DNA of 64,000 bases from Plectonema cf. radiosum LEGE 06105 (GCF_015207665.1 NZ_JADEWL010000017.1:22691-86690); one strand, 5' to 3'; shown: positions 17,435-26,543, counted from the first letter of the stretch. Program-made: numbers and translations. The notes: generated by a model not told the origin, from the sequence alone.

Positions 17435-17510
17435 GGTGTCAGACGGGACTTGAACCCGCTAATTACTTGTTCCACAAACAAGCGCCACGACCGCTTTGGC
17501 TTCTGACACC
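17435..17510 (-). tRNA. tRNA-His(GUG)
   Basis: Perfect acceptor arms GGTGTCA/TGACACC, anticodon stem CTTGT/ACAAG, loop TTGTGGA. 76 nt. Confidence 0.92.
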
Positions 17511-17515
17511 GTAAT

Positions 17516-17588
17516 GGAGACAAGGGGATTTGAACCCCTAACCTTCCGCGTGCAAGGCGGACGCTCTAGCCAATTGAGCTATGACCCC
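17516..17588 (-). tRNA. tRNA-Ala(UGC)
   Basis: Acceptor GGGGTCA/TGTCTCC with one mismatch, anticodon stem TCCGC/GCGGA, loop CTTGCAC. 73 nt, T-loop TTCAAAT. Confidence 0.9.
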
Positions 17589-17595
17589 ATATACC

Positions 17596-17667
17596 AGGAG
17601 TGGTAGGACTTGAACCTACATAAAACCGTTTAGAAGACGGTTGCCTCATCCGTTAGGCTACACTCCT
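17596..17667 (-). tRNA. tRNA-Arg(UCU)
   Basis: Acceptor AGGAGTG/CACTCCT, anticodon stem ACCGT/ACGGT, loop CTTCTAA. 72 nt. Confidence 0.9.
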
Positions 17668-17677
17668 ATAAATTGGT

Positions 17678-17818
17678 AGTCCCCGATTGTTTTGTTAGCG
17701 TTCACGCGGCTAGCGGAGCGTACCGTAGGTATTGCGTGCGGCGAGCGCGTGTCCGCCAGGACATACTTGTGACATCCTGCTTGTAAGGAAGGCGCTCTAC
17801 CAACTGAGCTACGGGACT
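17678..17818 (-). pseudogene. tRNA-Val(UAC) interrupted by a GC-rich repeat
   Basis: The 5' part is normal (acceptor AGTCCCG, D-arm, anticodon loop CTTACAA) and the 3' end keeps GGGGACT followed by ACCA. The T-arm is replaced by about 80 bp of GC-rich palindromic sequence. The total span is 141 bp instead of about 73. No intact T stem can be folded, so it is probably inactive. Confidence 0.75.
17698..17775. repeat. Small dispersed repeat(s) within tRNA-Val
   Basis: GC-rich insert with nested palindromes (TTAGCGTTCACGCGGCTAGC and GTGCGGCGAGCGCGTGTCC). Composition and GTTAGCG/GCGAGCG words match the other small repeats here. It may be two adjacent copies; the exact ends are unclear. Confidence 0.55.
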
Positions 17819-17824
17819 ATGAAA

Positions 17825-17894
17825 GCGATTGACGAGACTCGAACTCGTACCTAAAGTTTGGAAGACTCAAATGCTACCATTACACCACAATCGC
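17825..17894 (-). tRNA. tRNA-Gly(UCC)
   Basis: Acceptor GCGATTG/CAATCGC, anticodon loop CTTCCAA, T-stem ACGAG/CTCGT. 70 nt with a short D-loop. Confidence 0.88.
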
Positions 17895-17900
17895 GTCGAA

Positions 17901-17971
17901 GCTGGTGATAGGAATTGAACCTACAACCTACTGATTACAAGTCAGTTGCTCTGCCGTTGAGCTACACCAGC
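17901..17971 (-). tRNA. tRNA-Thr(UGU)
   Basis: Acceptor GCTGGTG/CACCAGC, anticodon stem ACTGA/TCAGT, loop CTTGTAA. 71 nt. Confidence 0.92.
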
Positions 17972-18003
17972 GTTTGGTTGCGGTGACTGTTAGTCACCGT
18001 AAT

Positions 18004-18076
18004 ACCCCTGACAGGACTCGAACCTGTAGAGAACCCGTTTTAAGCGGGTCATGTCTTCCAATTGCATCACAGGGGC
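18004..18076 (-). tRNA. tRNA-Leu(UAA), short variable arm
   Basis: Acceptor GCCCCTG/CAGGGGT, anticodon stem ACCCG/CGGGT, loop CTTAAAA. The D-arm is Leu-like (CAATTGGAAGAC), but the variable region is only about five bases instead of a class II arm. There is no group I intron, unlike many cyanobacterial chromosomal tRNA-Leu(UAA) genes. Confidence 0.82.
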
Positions 18077-18086
18077 TTGATTTGAT

Positions 18087-18100
18087 GGGCGCTACAGGGG
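18087..18100 (-). pseudogene. 3' end of interrupted tRNA-Lys(CUU)
   Basis: Encodes the 3' T-stem strand CCTGT and acceptor AGCGCCC. Joined to 25786-25844 it rebuilds a perfect 71-nt tRNA-Lys(CUU) with T-stem ACAGG/CCTGT and acceptor GGGCGTT/AGCGCCC. The break lies in the T-loop, with a GG dinucleotide at each edge of the inserted element. Confidence 0.85.
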
Positions 18101-18376
18101 ATAGTAACTGTTATCTAATTTCTACCCATAAATAGACATATTTACCCATATTGTCAAGATATCGTGTTAAGCGTGTAATACGTATTTACAGTAAAGCGAT
18201 GGTTGAAGGTTGTTTATTTTACTAATGGTTGGCTTTTATGCCAATTGAATTTTAAGAATTAATAAATTTAACATTTATACTATTAATGATAGTAATAAAA
18301 ATGATATGTTTATATCTAATAATCTAAAATATAGATGGCTTATATTTATAAAACTTGAAAACGTAAATTTTATACA

Positions 18377-19347
18377 ATGTTACTCGGATTTAAAACAGAA
18401 TTAAAATTAAATAACAATCAAAGAACTGTTTTACTCAAACATTGTGGAGTTTCTAGACATGCTTGGAATTGGGGATTAGCATTAACCCGCGCAATATTAG
18501 AAAACAATAAAATTAATCCCGATTCTAAAATAAAATTTCCAAGTGCGATTGATTTACATAAATACTTAGTGGCTTTAGTTAAACCCGAAAACCCTTGGTA
18601 CTATGAGTGTTCTAAGTCCGCACCGCAATACTCTTTAAGAGATTTATCTACTGCTTGGAAACGATGTTTCAAAAAAGTTAGTGGTCAACCAAGATTTAAA
18701 AAGAAAGGAAAAAATGATTCATTTACTGTCTTAGGGAACTTGTAAGACTATAGATAATTTTACTATTCAAGTACCAAGAATAGGTAAATTAAAAACATAT
18801 GAGAAATTACCCCAACTAGATAAAATAAAATCTGTAACCCTATCCCGGCAAGCTGATAGGTGGTTTATCAGTTTTAAAATTGATACCCAAATCCAAGAGA
18901 ATCATAATACAACTGTTGTAGGAGTTGATTTAGGTGTAAAATCTCTGGCGACTTTATCGACAGGTGAAGTTATAGAAGGAGCGAAAGCATATCGTAAAAA
19001 TAAAACTAAATTATCACGATTGCAGTGGATAAATCGCAATAAAATAATTGGTTCTAAAAATTGGAGAAAAGCTCAACTAAAAATAGCTCGACTTCATAGG
19101 AGAATTTGCAATATCAGAAAAGATACTATTCATAAATTGACATCATTATTAGCCAAGAACCACGGAACGATAGTGATAGAAGATTTAAACGTATCGGGGA
19201 TGATGAAAAATCATAAACTAGCCGGTGCTATAGCTGATATGGGATTTTATGAAATTAGAAGACAACTTGAATACAAATGTAAGTTGTACGGTTCTAAATT
19301 AGTTGTAGTAGATAGATGGTTCCCATCCTCTAAAACTTGTTCTAATT
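18377..19347 (+). pseudogene. tnpB: tnpB (RNA-guided nuclease), 5' part
   Basis: N-terminal and central TnpB. The first 118 codons (MLLGFKTELKLNNNQRTVLL) end in a one-base shift at the GGG near 18733. The downstream frame continues with the RuvC motif GVDLGVKSLATLS, IVIEDLNVSGM and the start of the zinc finger (KTCSN), then is cut at 19347 by the Tn3 transposon. Together with 25544-25743 it gives the D-E-D catalytic set. TnpB uses an omega-RNA from the element's right end to cut DNA and keep the element in place. This copy carries a frameshift, an insertion and an internal stop, so it is inactive. Confidence 0.88.
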
Positions 19348-19438
19348 GGCGAGACTGTGCCAAAACGGGAAAATTGTACGCTAAGGAATTAACACAACTT
19401 CCGAAAGCCTCTTGATATAAAGCTTACAGCCATTCAAA
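19348..19438. repeat. Left terminal inverted repeat of the Tn3 transposon
   Basis: 91 bp, identical to the right end (25448-25538) at 90 positions; the only difference is base 5. Much longer than the usual 38 bp of Tn3-family ends. Confidence 0.95.
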
Positions 19439-19529
19439 AAATTATATTTTTGGTTCTTAACGGACGCAAGTTATCAAAACTGCTCGCCGATTTAAAATGG
19501 AGCGGGTAATTTATATAAGTGAGAGCAAT

Positions 19530-20729
19530 TTAAAAAGGAATTAAATTTTCAACCTCTGGAAACTTTGAAATTATCTTTAAAAGAGCTTCTCTTGTCGCCT
19601 GTCTAACTTCTTTATTTTCATCTTGCAATGCTTCAATTAAAGGTTCTGCTGCGCCCAGTGCTTTAATTTCTCCTAATGCCCAAGCTGCTTCGCTACGAAT
19701 GAAAGCATCATCATAGCTTAAAGCTTGAGTAAGTGTATTTACTGATTTAAGCATAAATAGTATAAAAATAGTTGCTATTTTTATACTTTGTTCGCGTCTC
19801 TTTTGGTCAATTTGTTTGATACTTTGTCCGTTATTAACTTCCTCTTCTATTGATAAATGAAATCTCTGAAAAGATGATATTAATGGTTCTTTAATTTTCC
19901 AATATTCTTTCAACAGATTGGAACAATAAAATTCTTTTGGTATCTTTTTAACTCCCTCCCCAAGTATTATTGTGATTTTTTCTTTAATATTTTTATCTTC
20001 GGTATTCAGTTTTATTTGTTGAATAATTTGGATTAAAGGTTCTTGAGTAGTAGGGTCTATAAAATTAATATTATTTGTAAATAATTGATTAATAAAATTC
20101 AAATCAGGAGTTTGAATAATTTTATTCAAGGTAGATTCAGATAACTTTGATGAATTATATTGATACCAAATATTTTTCCTTGTTTCTTCATTTACTTTCC
20201 AATCATCCCTATTAACTTGATAATATGCTTTTTCATAGGAGTTTGCTATAGTCAAAACCATATTGGTTAAATTAGTGTAATAATAAGTGTAATAATATTC
20301 TATTCTTACTGAAAAACCATCAACAAAGGAAACCATTTCGACCCATTTGGTTTCTCCTTTTTTATCAAAAACTATATAACCTCCAGAATCAGATTCATAA
20401 CAAGGAAATATATTTAGAGCATAAAAAGGAGTATCAAGTTCATATTCATAAGGCGATGGCTGCTTTTCTATAAATAGATTTTGTAGAGGCTCAAATCCCC
20501 ATATATCAAATAAACTAGCAAATTCATAAATCGAGCAATGACCGTCTACAAACCCATTTCTCCACTGATACAGTTCATAGATTTCAGTTGGTAGTGGAAT
20601 CTGCCAATCTTTAGTTATCTTTTCTATTTCATTTATTGTAAGACCTGGGTTTAAATTAGCTGCTACAGAAGGATAAATTTTCTTCCGTATTTCTAAAATG
20701 CGTTCTAAAGCTTGTGTTAATTGCGACAT
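19530..20729 (-). CDS. SMI1/KNR4 (SUKH) protein with HEAT repeats
   Basis: 399 aa. Residues 25-190 match the SUKH fold (LPTEIYELYQWRNG, FDIWGFEPLQNL, FPCYESDSGGYIVFDKK), known from immunity proteins of polymorphic toxins. Residues 330-395 are HEAT/PBS-lyase-like repeats (FIRSEAAWALGEIKALGAAE and PLIEALQDENKEVRQATREA). It is the passenger gene next to the left end of the Tn3 transposon and is transcribed outward. It may protect the host from a toxin or regulate a partner. Intact frame. Confidence 0.75.
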   Translation of the reverse strand: MSQLTQALERILEIRKKIYPSVAANLNPGLTINEIEKITKDWQIPLPTEIYELYQWRNGFVDGHCSIYEFASLFDIWGFEPLQNLFIEKQPSPYEYELDTPFYALNIFPCYESDSGGYIVFDKKGETKWVEMVSFVDGFSVRIEYYYTYYYTNLTNMVLTIANSYEKAYYQVNRDDWKVNEETRKNIWYQYNSSKLSESTLNKIIQTPDLNFINQLFTNNINFIDPTTQEPLIQIIQQIKLNTEDKNIKEKITIILGEGVKKIPKEFYCSNLLKEYWKIKEPLISSFQRFHLSIEEEVNNGQSIKQIDQKRREQSIKIATIFILFMLKSVNTLTQALSYDDAFIRSEAAWALGEIKALGAAEPLIEALQDENKEVRQATREALLKIISKFPEVENLIPF

Positions 20730-20940
20730 ATAAATATTTAATTTAGAGCATTAATTAATTCCGAATTCATTAACTTATAGTTTTTTGTATAAATAGGGGA
20801 GTATGAATATCGAGGGTAGTATTCCTCAGTTCACAGGTAAAGAGTAATATTAATACTTTTGACCTATTTTAAGTAAAATATACTTTTAAATGTAATTTTG
20901 ATTTACTTTTCTATATAAAGCGGTTATTTACTGATTGTAG
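20730..20940. other. Putative resolution region of the Tn3 transposon
   Basis: AT-rich 211-bp gap between the SUKH gene and the recombinase. TnpI-type elements resolve at short core and accessory repeats beside their recombinase gene. I see AT-rich inverted words but no convincing TnpI core, so the site cannot be placed; the 84-bp gap at 21826-21909 is an alternative. Confidence 0.3.
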
Positions 20941-21825
20941 TTAGGAATCATCTGAAACGCTTGTTGTGCAACATATAGCTGCGCGTTTAGAAGTTACTTT
21001 TGAGTAGCGTAAAGTCATTTGAATACTAGAATGACCCATCAGCGCACGTAGCTCATCAATACCCATCAAACCAACTCGCTCTGTAGCGAAAGTATGTCTC
21101 AAATGGTGAAAACGAATTCCTTGTAACTCTTTTATACCCTTGATTGCTTCCACTAAAGATTTATATGCTGTGGGATAAGACAAACAAGAAACATCAAGCG
21201 TAAAAGGCTGTTGGGCAGTAAACAAGGCACTGATATTTGAATGCCTATAATATTTTAAGTAATTATTTAAACAACTATCTGCTGCTTGACTGTAAAAACA
21301 CCATCTCTGCTTATTCCTTTTACCAATCACTTGAAACTTCCGTTTTTCAGTATCTAAATCCTTCAAATTTAACGCCAGTATCTCTGCAATTCTGGCTCCA
21401 GTACTATGTAGTAAATGCACCAAAGCATTCAACCGTGCATCTGATTTCACCGCTTGATATAGAAGACTTAACTCTTGGGTTGTTAAATAACGTATTTCTT
21501 CATCTGAATCATATTCTCCTTTTCCAAAATCCGGTTTGCGTCGTTTCAATTTAGAAATCGGATTTGATTTAAGATGACCCCTTTCAACCGCAAAGTTAAA
21601 CAATGCGGTGATTACAGCCTGATGCTTATGGTGGGTTGTAAACTTGATTCGCTCTAAACCATTCAAATATTCAACCAATATATCTCTGTCAATAATCTCA
21701 ACTGACCAACGCCCATAATTTTTAAGTAATGGTATCAAAACAGACTCATAGCTACGAACAGTAGACTTTGTTAGCTCCGAACGGTCTAAAAACTGCGTTA
21801 CTAACGCCGCTAAAGTAATAGTCAC
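20941..21825 (-). CDS. tnpI: Tyrosine recombinase (TnpI-like cointegrate resolvase)
   Basis: 294-residue phage-integrase family recombinase. Catalytic residues visible: R in LHSTGARIAEIL (about 146), H-x-x-R in FHHLRHTFAT (about 243), H in ALMGHSSIQMT and the nucleophile Y in LRYSKVTS (about 274). It has an N-terminal SAM-like core-binding domain. Position inside the inverted repeats of a Tn3-family transposon indicates cointegrate resolution. Its start faces the HTH gene, so the 84 bp between them is a shared promoter region. Frame intact. Confidence 0.85.
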   Translation of the reverse strand: MTITLAALVTQFLDRSELTKSTVRSYESVLIPLLKNYGRWSVEIIDRDILVEYLNGLERIKFTTHHKHQAVITALFNFAVERGHLKSNPISKLKRRKPDFGKGEYDSDEEIRYLTTQELSLLYQAVKSDARLNALVHLLHSTGARIAEILALNLKDLDTEKRKFQVIGKRNKQRWCFYSQAADSCLNNYLKYYRHSNISALFTAQQPFTLDVSCLSYPTAYKSLVEAIKGIKELQGIRFHHLRHTFATERVGLMGIDELRALMGHSSIQMTLRYSKVTSKRAAICCTTSVSDDS

Positions 21826-21909
21826 AATTAAGACAAAAAGTTGAGATTAGCTGAAATTTTATACACATATTAATTTAATATTAAATACTACAAAGAGAAT
21901 AATACTTTT

Positions 21910-22366
21910 ATGGATGTATCCCTTAAGGATGTAGCTCCAAGCCCTTCCGAGTCGTTAGGGCGGTATATTATGCGCGTCCGAAATTCTAATAGTTTAACGC
22001 AGTCAGAATTAAGTATCAAAGCTGGTATGCACATTCAGACCATACGTAAAATCGAATCTGGAGTAACGTCCCGATTGAGTCAGAAAGGCAAATCGGGATT
22101 GGCGGCTGCGTTAGGGATACCCCAGGAATATTTGGATGCTGTGGTCAAACAAACGCCTATTGAAGCGATAACTGCGCTTAAGTTTTGTCCCAAATGTTGG
22201 ACACCAGGAACAACGCTTGACGAGGCGGTGGACTTCGCTACGGTCAAAGTATTGCTTTGCTTGTGGTACGAATCTGCGCGACCGATGTGTAAGTTGTAAC
22301 GAACCCATCATGTCGTTGAAATTCAGATTCTGCCCGTATTGCGGACAATCCTACAAACAAACGTAG
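21910..22366 (+). pseudogene. HTH plus zinc-ribbon regulator of the transposon (frameshifted)
   Basis: The N-terminal XRE-type helix-turn-helix (residues 15-75: SLGRYIMRVRNSNSLTQSEL) is followed by a first zinc ribbon beginning FCPKCWTPG. At about 22225 (GGCGGTGG) the frame shifts by one. The other frame continues RSKYCFACGTNLRDRCVSCN and ends FCPYCGQSYKQT at 22366. Restored length is about 152 aa with four CxxC pairs. It probably represses the divergent recombinase and transposase genes. The shift may be real or a base-calling error. Confidence 0.7.
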
Positions 22367-22475
22367 AGTACCTTTTTCTGACAAAAAGCATTCTTCACGG
22401 AAGCTGCACGTCACCGCAAGAACGAATTTTTGCAGCCGTCTTCTACTCTCATCAAAAAATACACAGGTTCATCTC

Positions 22476-25452
22476 TTGGCTACCCGCGAATTATTATCTC
22501 CCGAACAAAGAATACAATTTACAGAAATACCTCCAGATATTAGTACTAGAGATATCGCTCGTTATTACACTTTCAATTCTGAGGATTTAAAAGCTATTAA
22601 TGGCTGCCGTCGCGCACATAATCGCTTAGGATTTGCAGTGCAATTATGTTATTTAAGATTTCCAGGTCGGGTATGGGAATTAGGAGAAAAAGTTCCAAAA
22701 CCTGTTTTATCTTATATTGCTTTGCAATTAGATGTAAAATCAAAACTAATTATGAAGTATGCGCTACGGGATACAACTCGAAGAGAACATTTAGCTAAAA
22801 TATCATACGTCTTTGAATACTCTACTTTGAATATATTTTATTATAAAAGACTTTCCAGATGGTTAATGCAAGTAGCTTTTGGCACGGATAAGGGAATTGC
22901 TTTAGTTGAAGCACTGATTGAAGAAATGCGTCGTTGTAAGATAATAATTCCTGCCATGTCTACTGTAGAAAGACTGGCTTGGGAAACCCGAAGACGCGCT
23001 CAAAAGCAATGTTATTTATCGCTTACTAAACATTTAACTACATTTCAGAAGAAAGAAATTGATGGCTTATTAGTTTTAAATCAAGATAAAAATCGTACAC
23101 CTTTAGTCTGGTTAAGACAACCACCAGGGGTACCAAATCCCAAGAACTTCTTAAAAGTATTAGAGAAGTTAGAATTTATCCGCAATTTGAATTTAGATTC
23201 TTCTTGTTTACAAAAAGTGCATCACAACCGCTTGGTACAATTAACAAGGTTGGGACAGAAAAATACACCAGCACATATAGCGAGATTAGATGGAAGTAGG
23301 AGGTATGCAATAATCGTCGCTTTTCTATTAGAAATGGCTGCATCATTGGTTGATACTGCAATTTCTATGCATGATAAGATGATGGGTAAATTATTCCGTC
23401 GCAGTGAAAATCAACGGAATCAAAAATTTCAACAAGATGGAAAAGCAATAAATGAAAAAGTACGCTTATACGCAAATATAGGAAATGCTTTGATTGATGC
23501 TAGAGAGAGTGAAGGAGATGCTTATGCTGCAATTGAATTAATCCACCAGTTGGTCTGAGTTTATAGAAAGTGTAGAAGAAGCAGAAGAACTGACACGTCC
23601 TGCGGGTTTTGATTATTTTGATTTGCTTGATAGACGTTATTCCCAGTTGCGTCGTTATGCACCTAAATTGCTATCAACTTTTGAGTTTAAAGCAAGTTTT
23701 CCATCTGCTTCTATTGTAGAAGCTTTGAATGTTATCAAAACTCTAAATGAAACTAATCGTCGTAATGTACCCGACGATGCACCTGTCGATTTTGTCAAAC
23801 CTAAATGGTCAAAGTATGTGTTTTGTAATGATAAAATTGACCGTCATTACTACGAAATGTGTGCTTTAAGTTCGTTAAGGGATGGTTTACGTTCTGGGGA
23901 TATTTCTGTAACTGGCTCTCGTCAGTATAAAGATTTTGAGGATTATCTTTTACCTCAAGAACAATGGCAAGAATTGCGCGACAATTATAAAATACCTGTT
24001 GCAATTCCGACTGATTTTACCACTTATATTGAACAGCGCCAAAAACTATTGTTTGAGCAATTTGATAAAGTTTCTAATCTAATCGCTAAAAAGCAATTAT
24101 CAGGTGTTGTGATAGAAAATGGTAAATTAACTATTAGTCCCATTACTAGTAATATCTTTGAAGGTGCAAAACAGTTTCGTAACCGGGTTTATGATTTATT
24201 ACCGCGAATCAAGTTAACTGATTTACTTGTTGAAGTTGATAATTGGACTGGTTTTACTAAACATTTTACCCACTTACAAACGGGCGAATTAATATCAAAT
24301 AAAACTACTTTGTTTAGTAGCATTCTTGCCGATGCCATAAACTTGGGTTTGATAAAGATGGCGGAAGCATCTCCCGGTTTAACTTTCGAGCGTTTGGCAT
24401 GGGTGTCTGACTGGTATATTCGTGACGAAAATTACTCAAAAGCGTTAGCTCTTTTAGTTAACTTTCATCATGATATTCCTTTCGCTTCTTATTGGGGTGA
24501 TGGTAAAACTTCTTCTAGCGACGGTCAAAGGTTCAAGGCTGGTGGCTTTAACTCGATTAATGAAGAGGTTAATGCCAAGTATGGTACGGGTAAAAGCGTT
24601 GTTTTTTACACTCATATCTCCGACCAGTATGCACCATTTCATACCAAAGTAATTAATGCAACCGTCAGGGATGCTACGCACGTATTGGATGGCTTACTGT
24701 ATCACGAAACCGATTTAAAGATAGAAGAGCATTTCACCGATACCAATGGTTTTACCGAACAGGTATTTGCAATTTGTCATTTACTGGGATTCCGTTTTTC
24801 TCCCAGGATGCGGGATTTGAGTTCCAAAAAGTTGCACGTATTTGAAGGTGTGGATACTTATACGACCTTATCACCACTATTGGGTGAGAAAATTAACGTC
24901 AAGTTGATTCAAGATTGTTGGGACGATATTCTGCGCTTGGCTACTTCCATCTCTAAGGGAACGGTAACAGCATCTTTAATGATGAGAAAGTTAGCGTCTT
25001 ATCCCCGTCAGAACAAGCTGGCGACTGCATTACGGGAGTTGGGAAGAATTGAAAGAACTTTGTTTACTTTGGACTGGCTGCAAAGCCCTAAACTACGACG
25101 TAAAGCTACAAACGAACTTAACAAAGGAGAATTGAAACATTCCCTTGCCAGAGCAATTTTCTTTCACCGTCTGGGAGAGATACGCGACCGTTCCTTTGAA
25201 GACCAATCTTTACGAGCGAGTGGTCTGAATCTAGTAATTGCTGCAATCGTGCTGTGGAATACGGTTTATTTGGAGAATGCAGTCAATTGGTTGAAATCGG
25301 AAGGTATGAATATTCCCGATGAATACTTGCAACATTTATCACCTATGGGCTGGGAACATATCAATTTGACTGGGGATTATATTTGGAATTTGAAGTCGGC
25401 GAGCAGTTTCGATAATTTGCGTCCGTTGAGAACCAAAAAGATAAAACTTTGA
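22476..25452 (+). pseudogene. tnpA: Tn3-family DDE transposase, one frameshift
   Basis: Starts TTG 22476 (MATRELLSPEQR). N-terminal part ends IELIHQLV at 23558; the next frame resumes WSEFIESVEEAEEL at 23551 and runs to 25452. The shift lies between 23542 and 23555. Combined length is about 990 aa, normal for TnpA. The catalytic D-D-E is visible: SSSDG at 24517, HVLDGLL at 24685 and NKGELKH at 25126. The stop is inside the right inverted repeat. It cuts and joins the transposon ends. If the single-base shift is real, the element is immobile without help. Confidence 0.9.
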
Positions 25453-25538
25453 ATGGCTGTAAGCTTTATATCAAGAGGCTTTCGGAAGTTGTGTTAATTC
25501 CTTAGCGTACAATTTTCCCGTTTTGGCACAGTCCCGCC
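25448..25538. repeat. Right terminal inverted repeat of the Tn3 transposon
   Basis: Inverse of 19348-19438 with one mismatch. It contains the last codon positions of tnpA and is followed by the TAATT target duplication at 25539-25543. Confidence 0.95.
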
Positions 25539-25543
25539 TAATT

Positions 25544-25743
25544 GTGGCCACAAGAAGGAAATACTCTCTTTAAGTGAAAGAGTATTTTGTTGTGAAAGCT
25601 GTAAAAAGACAATAGACCGGGATTTGAACGCCGCAATTAATTTATGTAAGGCTGTCAGTTAGGCAGTTTCAGCCTGTGGATGGGAAGTAGCCGACTACCC
25701 CAGTTTGAAGCAGGAAGTAAACGCCAAAATGATATATGTCTAG
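25544..25743 (+). pseudogene. tnpB: tnpB, 3' part
   Basis: Continues the zinc finger (CGHKKEILSLSERVFCCESC) and the final RuvC motif DRDLNAAINLCKAV. A TAG at 25660-25662 interrupts the frame, after which a typical TnpB tail (SLKQEVNAKM) runs to TAG at 25741. Whether the first TAG is the natural end cannot be decided. Confidence 0.85.
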
Positions 25744-25785
25744 ATTTGTCTAGTTATAGGTAGTTTTGGGTAAGTTTTATGTAAC

Positions 25786-25844
25786 GGTCGAACCTGTGTC
25801 AACCTGATTAAGAGTCAGGAGCATAACCGTTCTGCCAAACGCCC
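25786..25844 (-). pseudogene. 5' part of interrupted tRNA-Lys(CUU)
   Basis: Acceptor GGGCGTT, D-arm, anticodon stem CCTGA/TCAGG with loop CTCTTAA, and T-arm through TTCGACC. It is cut in the T-loop; the missing 12 bases are at 18087-18098. Confidence 0.88.
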
Positions 25845-25852
25845 GTAATTGG

Positions 25853-25924
25853 TGGGTCGCCCAGGGGTTGAACCTGGATAAATCCGCTTAAAAGGCGGTC
25901 GCATATCCGCTCTGCCAACGACCC
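25853..25924 (-). tRNA. tRNA-Lys(UUU)
   Basis: Acceptor GGGTCGT/GCGACCC followed by discriminator A and CCA, anticodon stem ACCGC/GCGGA-like, loop CTTTTAA. A gene-encoded CCA is present. Confidence 0.9.
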
Positions 25925-25954
25925 AAATACCCGTTCCGTCACAGGGGCATGAAT

Positions 25955-26053
25955 CCGAGTGGCAGGATTTGTTCGCGTTAGCGTCTCCCGAAGGGAGAAC
26001 CTGCGACCCTCTGTTCCCAAAACAGATGCGCTACCAAACTGCGCTACACTCGG
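25955..26053 (-). tRNA. tRNA-Pro(UGG) with a 26-bp insertion in the T-loop
   Basis: Acceptor CCGAGTG/CACTCGG, anticodon stem TCTGT/ACAGA, loop TTTGGGA. The T-arm reads GCAGGTTC, then a 26-base insert, then AAATCCTGC. Removing the insert gives a standard 73-nt tRNA. The insert folds into its own hairpin extending the T-loop, so processing or activity is uncertain. Confidence 0.85.
25971..25996. repeat. Small dispersed repeat in tRNA-Pro
   Basis: 26 bp starting GTTCGCGTTAGCGTCTCCC and ending GAAGGGA. Its edges are defined exactly by the tRNA structure. The same repeat type occurs at 10336 and 46238. Confidence 0.85.
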
Positions 26054-26058
26054 ATAGT

Positions 26059-26131
26059 ACTGCTGGTGGGAGTTGAACCCACAACGTCTGGTTTCTAAGA
26101 CCAGCGCCTCTTCCAGTTGGGCTACAGCAGC
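26059..26131 (-). tRNA. tRNA-Leu(UAG), short variable arm
   Basis: Acceptor GCTGCTG/CAGCAGT, anticodon stem CTGGT/ACCAG, loop CTTAGAA. The variable region is about five bases, unlike class II leucine tRNAs. Confidence 0.85.
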
Positions 26132-26139
26132 ATATTGGT

Positions 26140-26213
26140 ACTCCCGGTGGGATTTGAACCCACACATAGATTGTTTTTGAGACAGCCGCCTCTTCCAATT
26201 GGGCTACAGGAGC
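26140..26213 (-). tRNA. tRNA-Leu(CAA), short variable arm
   Basis: Acceptor GCTCCTG/CGGGAGT followed by ACCA, loop CTCAAAA. The D-arm and overall layout match the UAG gene beside it, suggesting duplication. Confidence 0.83.
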
Positions 26214-26223
26214 AAGATTTAAC

Positions 26224-26294
26224 TGCCTCGTCAGGATTTGAACCTGAAATACCTCTTCCAAAGAGAGGTGTGTTGCCAATTACACTACAAGGCA
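26224..26294 (-). tRNA. tRNA-Gln(UUG)
   Basis: Acceptor TGCCTTG/CGAGGCA, anticodon stem CCTCT/AGAGG, loop CTTTGGA. 71 nt. Confidence 0.92.
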
Positions 26295-26302
26295 ATGAAA
26301 AC

Positions 26303-26374
<72 letters not shown>

Positions 26375-26382
26375 ATGAAAGC

Positions 26383-26457
26383 CCCCCAGGTCAGAATCGA
26401 ACTGACGACCTCCTGCTCTTCAGACAGGCGCTACTACCAAAACTGAGCTACCAGGGG
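26383..26457 (-). tRNA. tRNA-Phe(GAA)
   Basis: Acceptor CCCCTGG/CTGGGGG, anticodon stem CCTGT/GCAGG, loop CTGAAGA. 75 nt, T-stem GTCAG/CTGAC. Confidence 0.88.
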
Positions 26458-26465
26458 ATAAAAGA

Positions 26466-26535
26466 GGAAAGATGGATATTATCAAACGAACTGGTTCAAT
26501 TCAGCATCTTAAGCCAGTCATTCCACCATCTTTCC
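26466..26535 (-). pseudogene. tRNA-like relic
   Basis: A perfect ten-base acceptor-like helix (GGAAAGATGG with CCATCTTTCC) encloses 50 bases that include ACTGG...CCAGT, but no normal T-arm. It fills a tRNA-sized slot between tRNA-Phe and tRNA-Arg. A decayed tRNA is the best reading; a simple hairpin is possible. Confidence 0.5.
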
Positions 26536-26543
26536 CATGTAAC

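Larger units (their letters stand above)
19348..25538. mobile_element. Tn3-family transposon with TnpI-type recombinase
   Basis: 6,191 bp, ends GGCGAGACTGTGCC and its inverse, 91-bp terminal inverted repeats and TAATT duplicated at 19343-19347 and 25539-25543. It carries tnpA, a tyrosine recombinase, an HTH/zinc-ribbon gene and a SUKH/HEAT passenger. Removal of the element and one TAATT restores the tnpB zinc finger in frame (TCSNCGHKKE). A tyrosine instead of a serine resolvase places it near the Tn4430-like group. Confidence 0.93.
18101..25785 (+). mobile_element. TnpB-encoding insertion element, itself carrying a Tn3 transposon
   Basis: Everything between the two halves of tRNA-Lys(CUU). 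Only GG is shared by both junctions (18099-18100 and 25786-25787), the pattern expected for IS607-type insertion; IS200/IS605 is the alternative. No transposase (serine recombinase or Y1) remains, only tnpB. Without the Tn3 transposon and its duplicated TAATT the element would be about 1.49 kb. It is inserted opposite to the direction of the tRNA genes. Confidence 0.8.
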
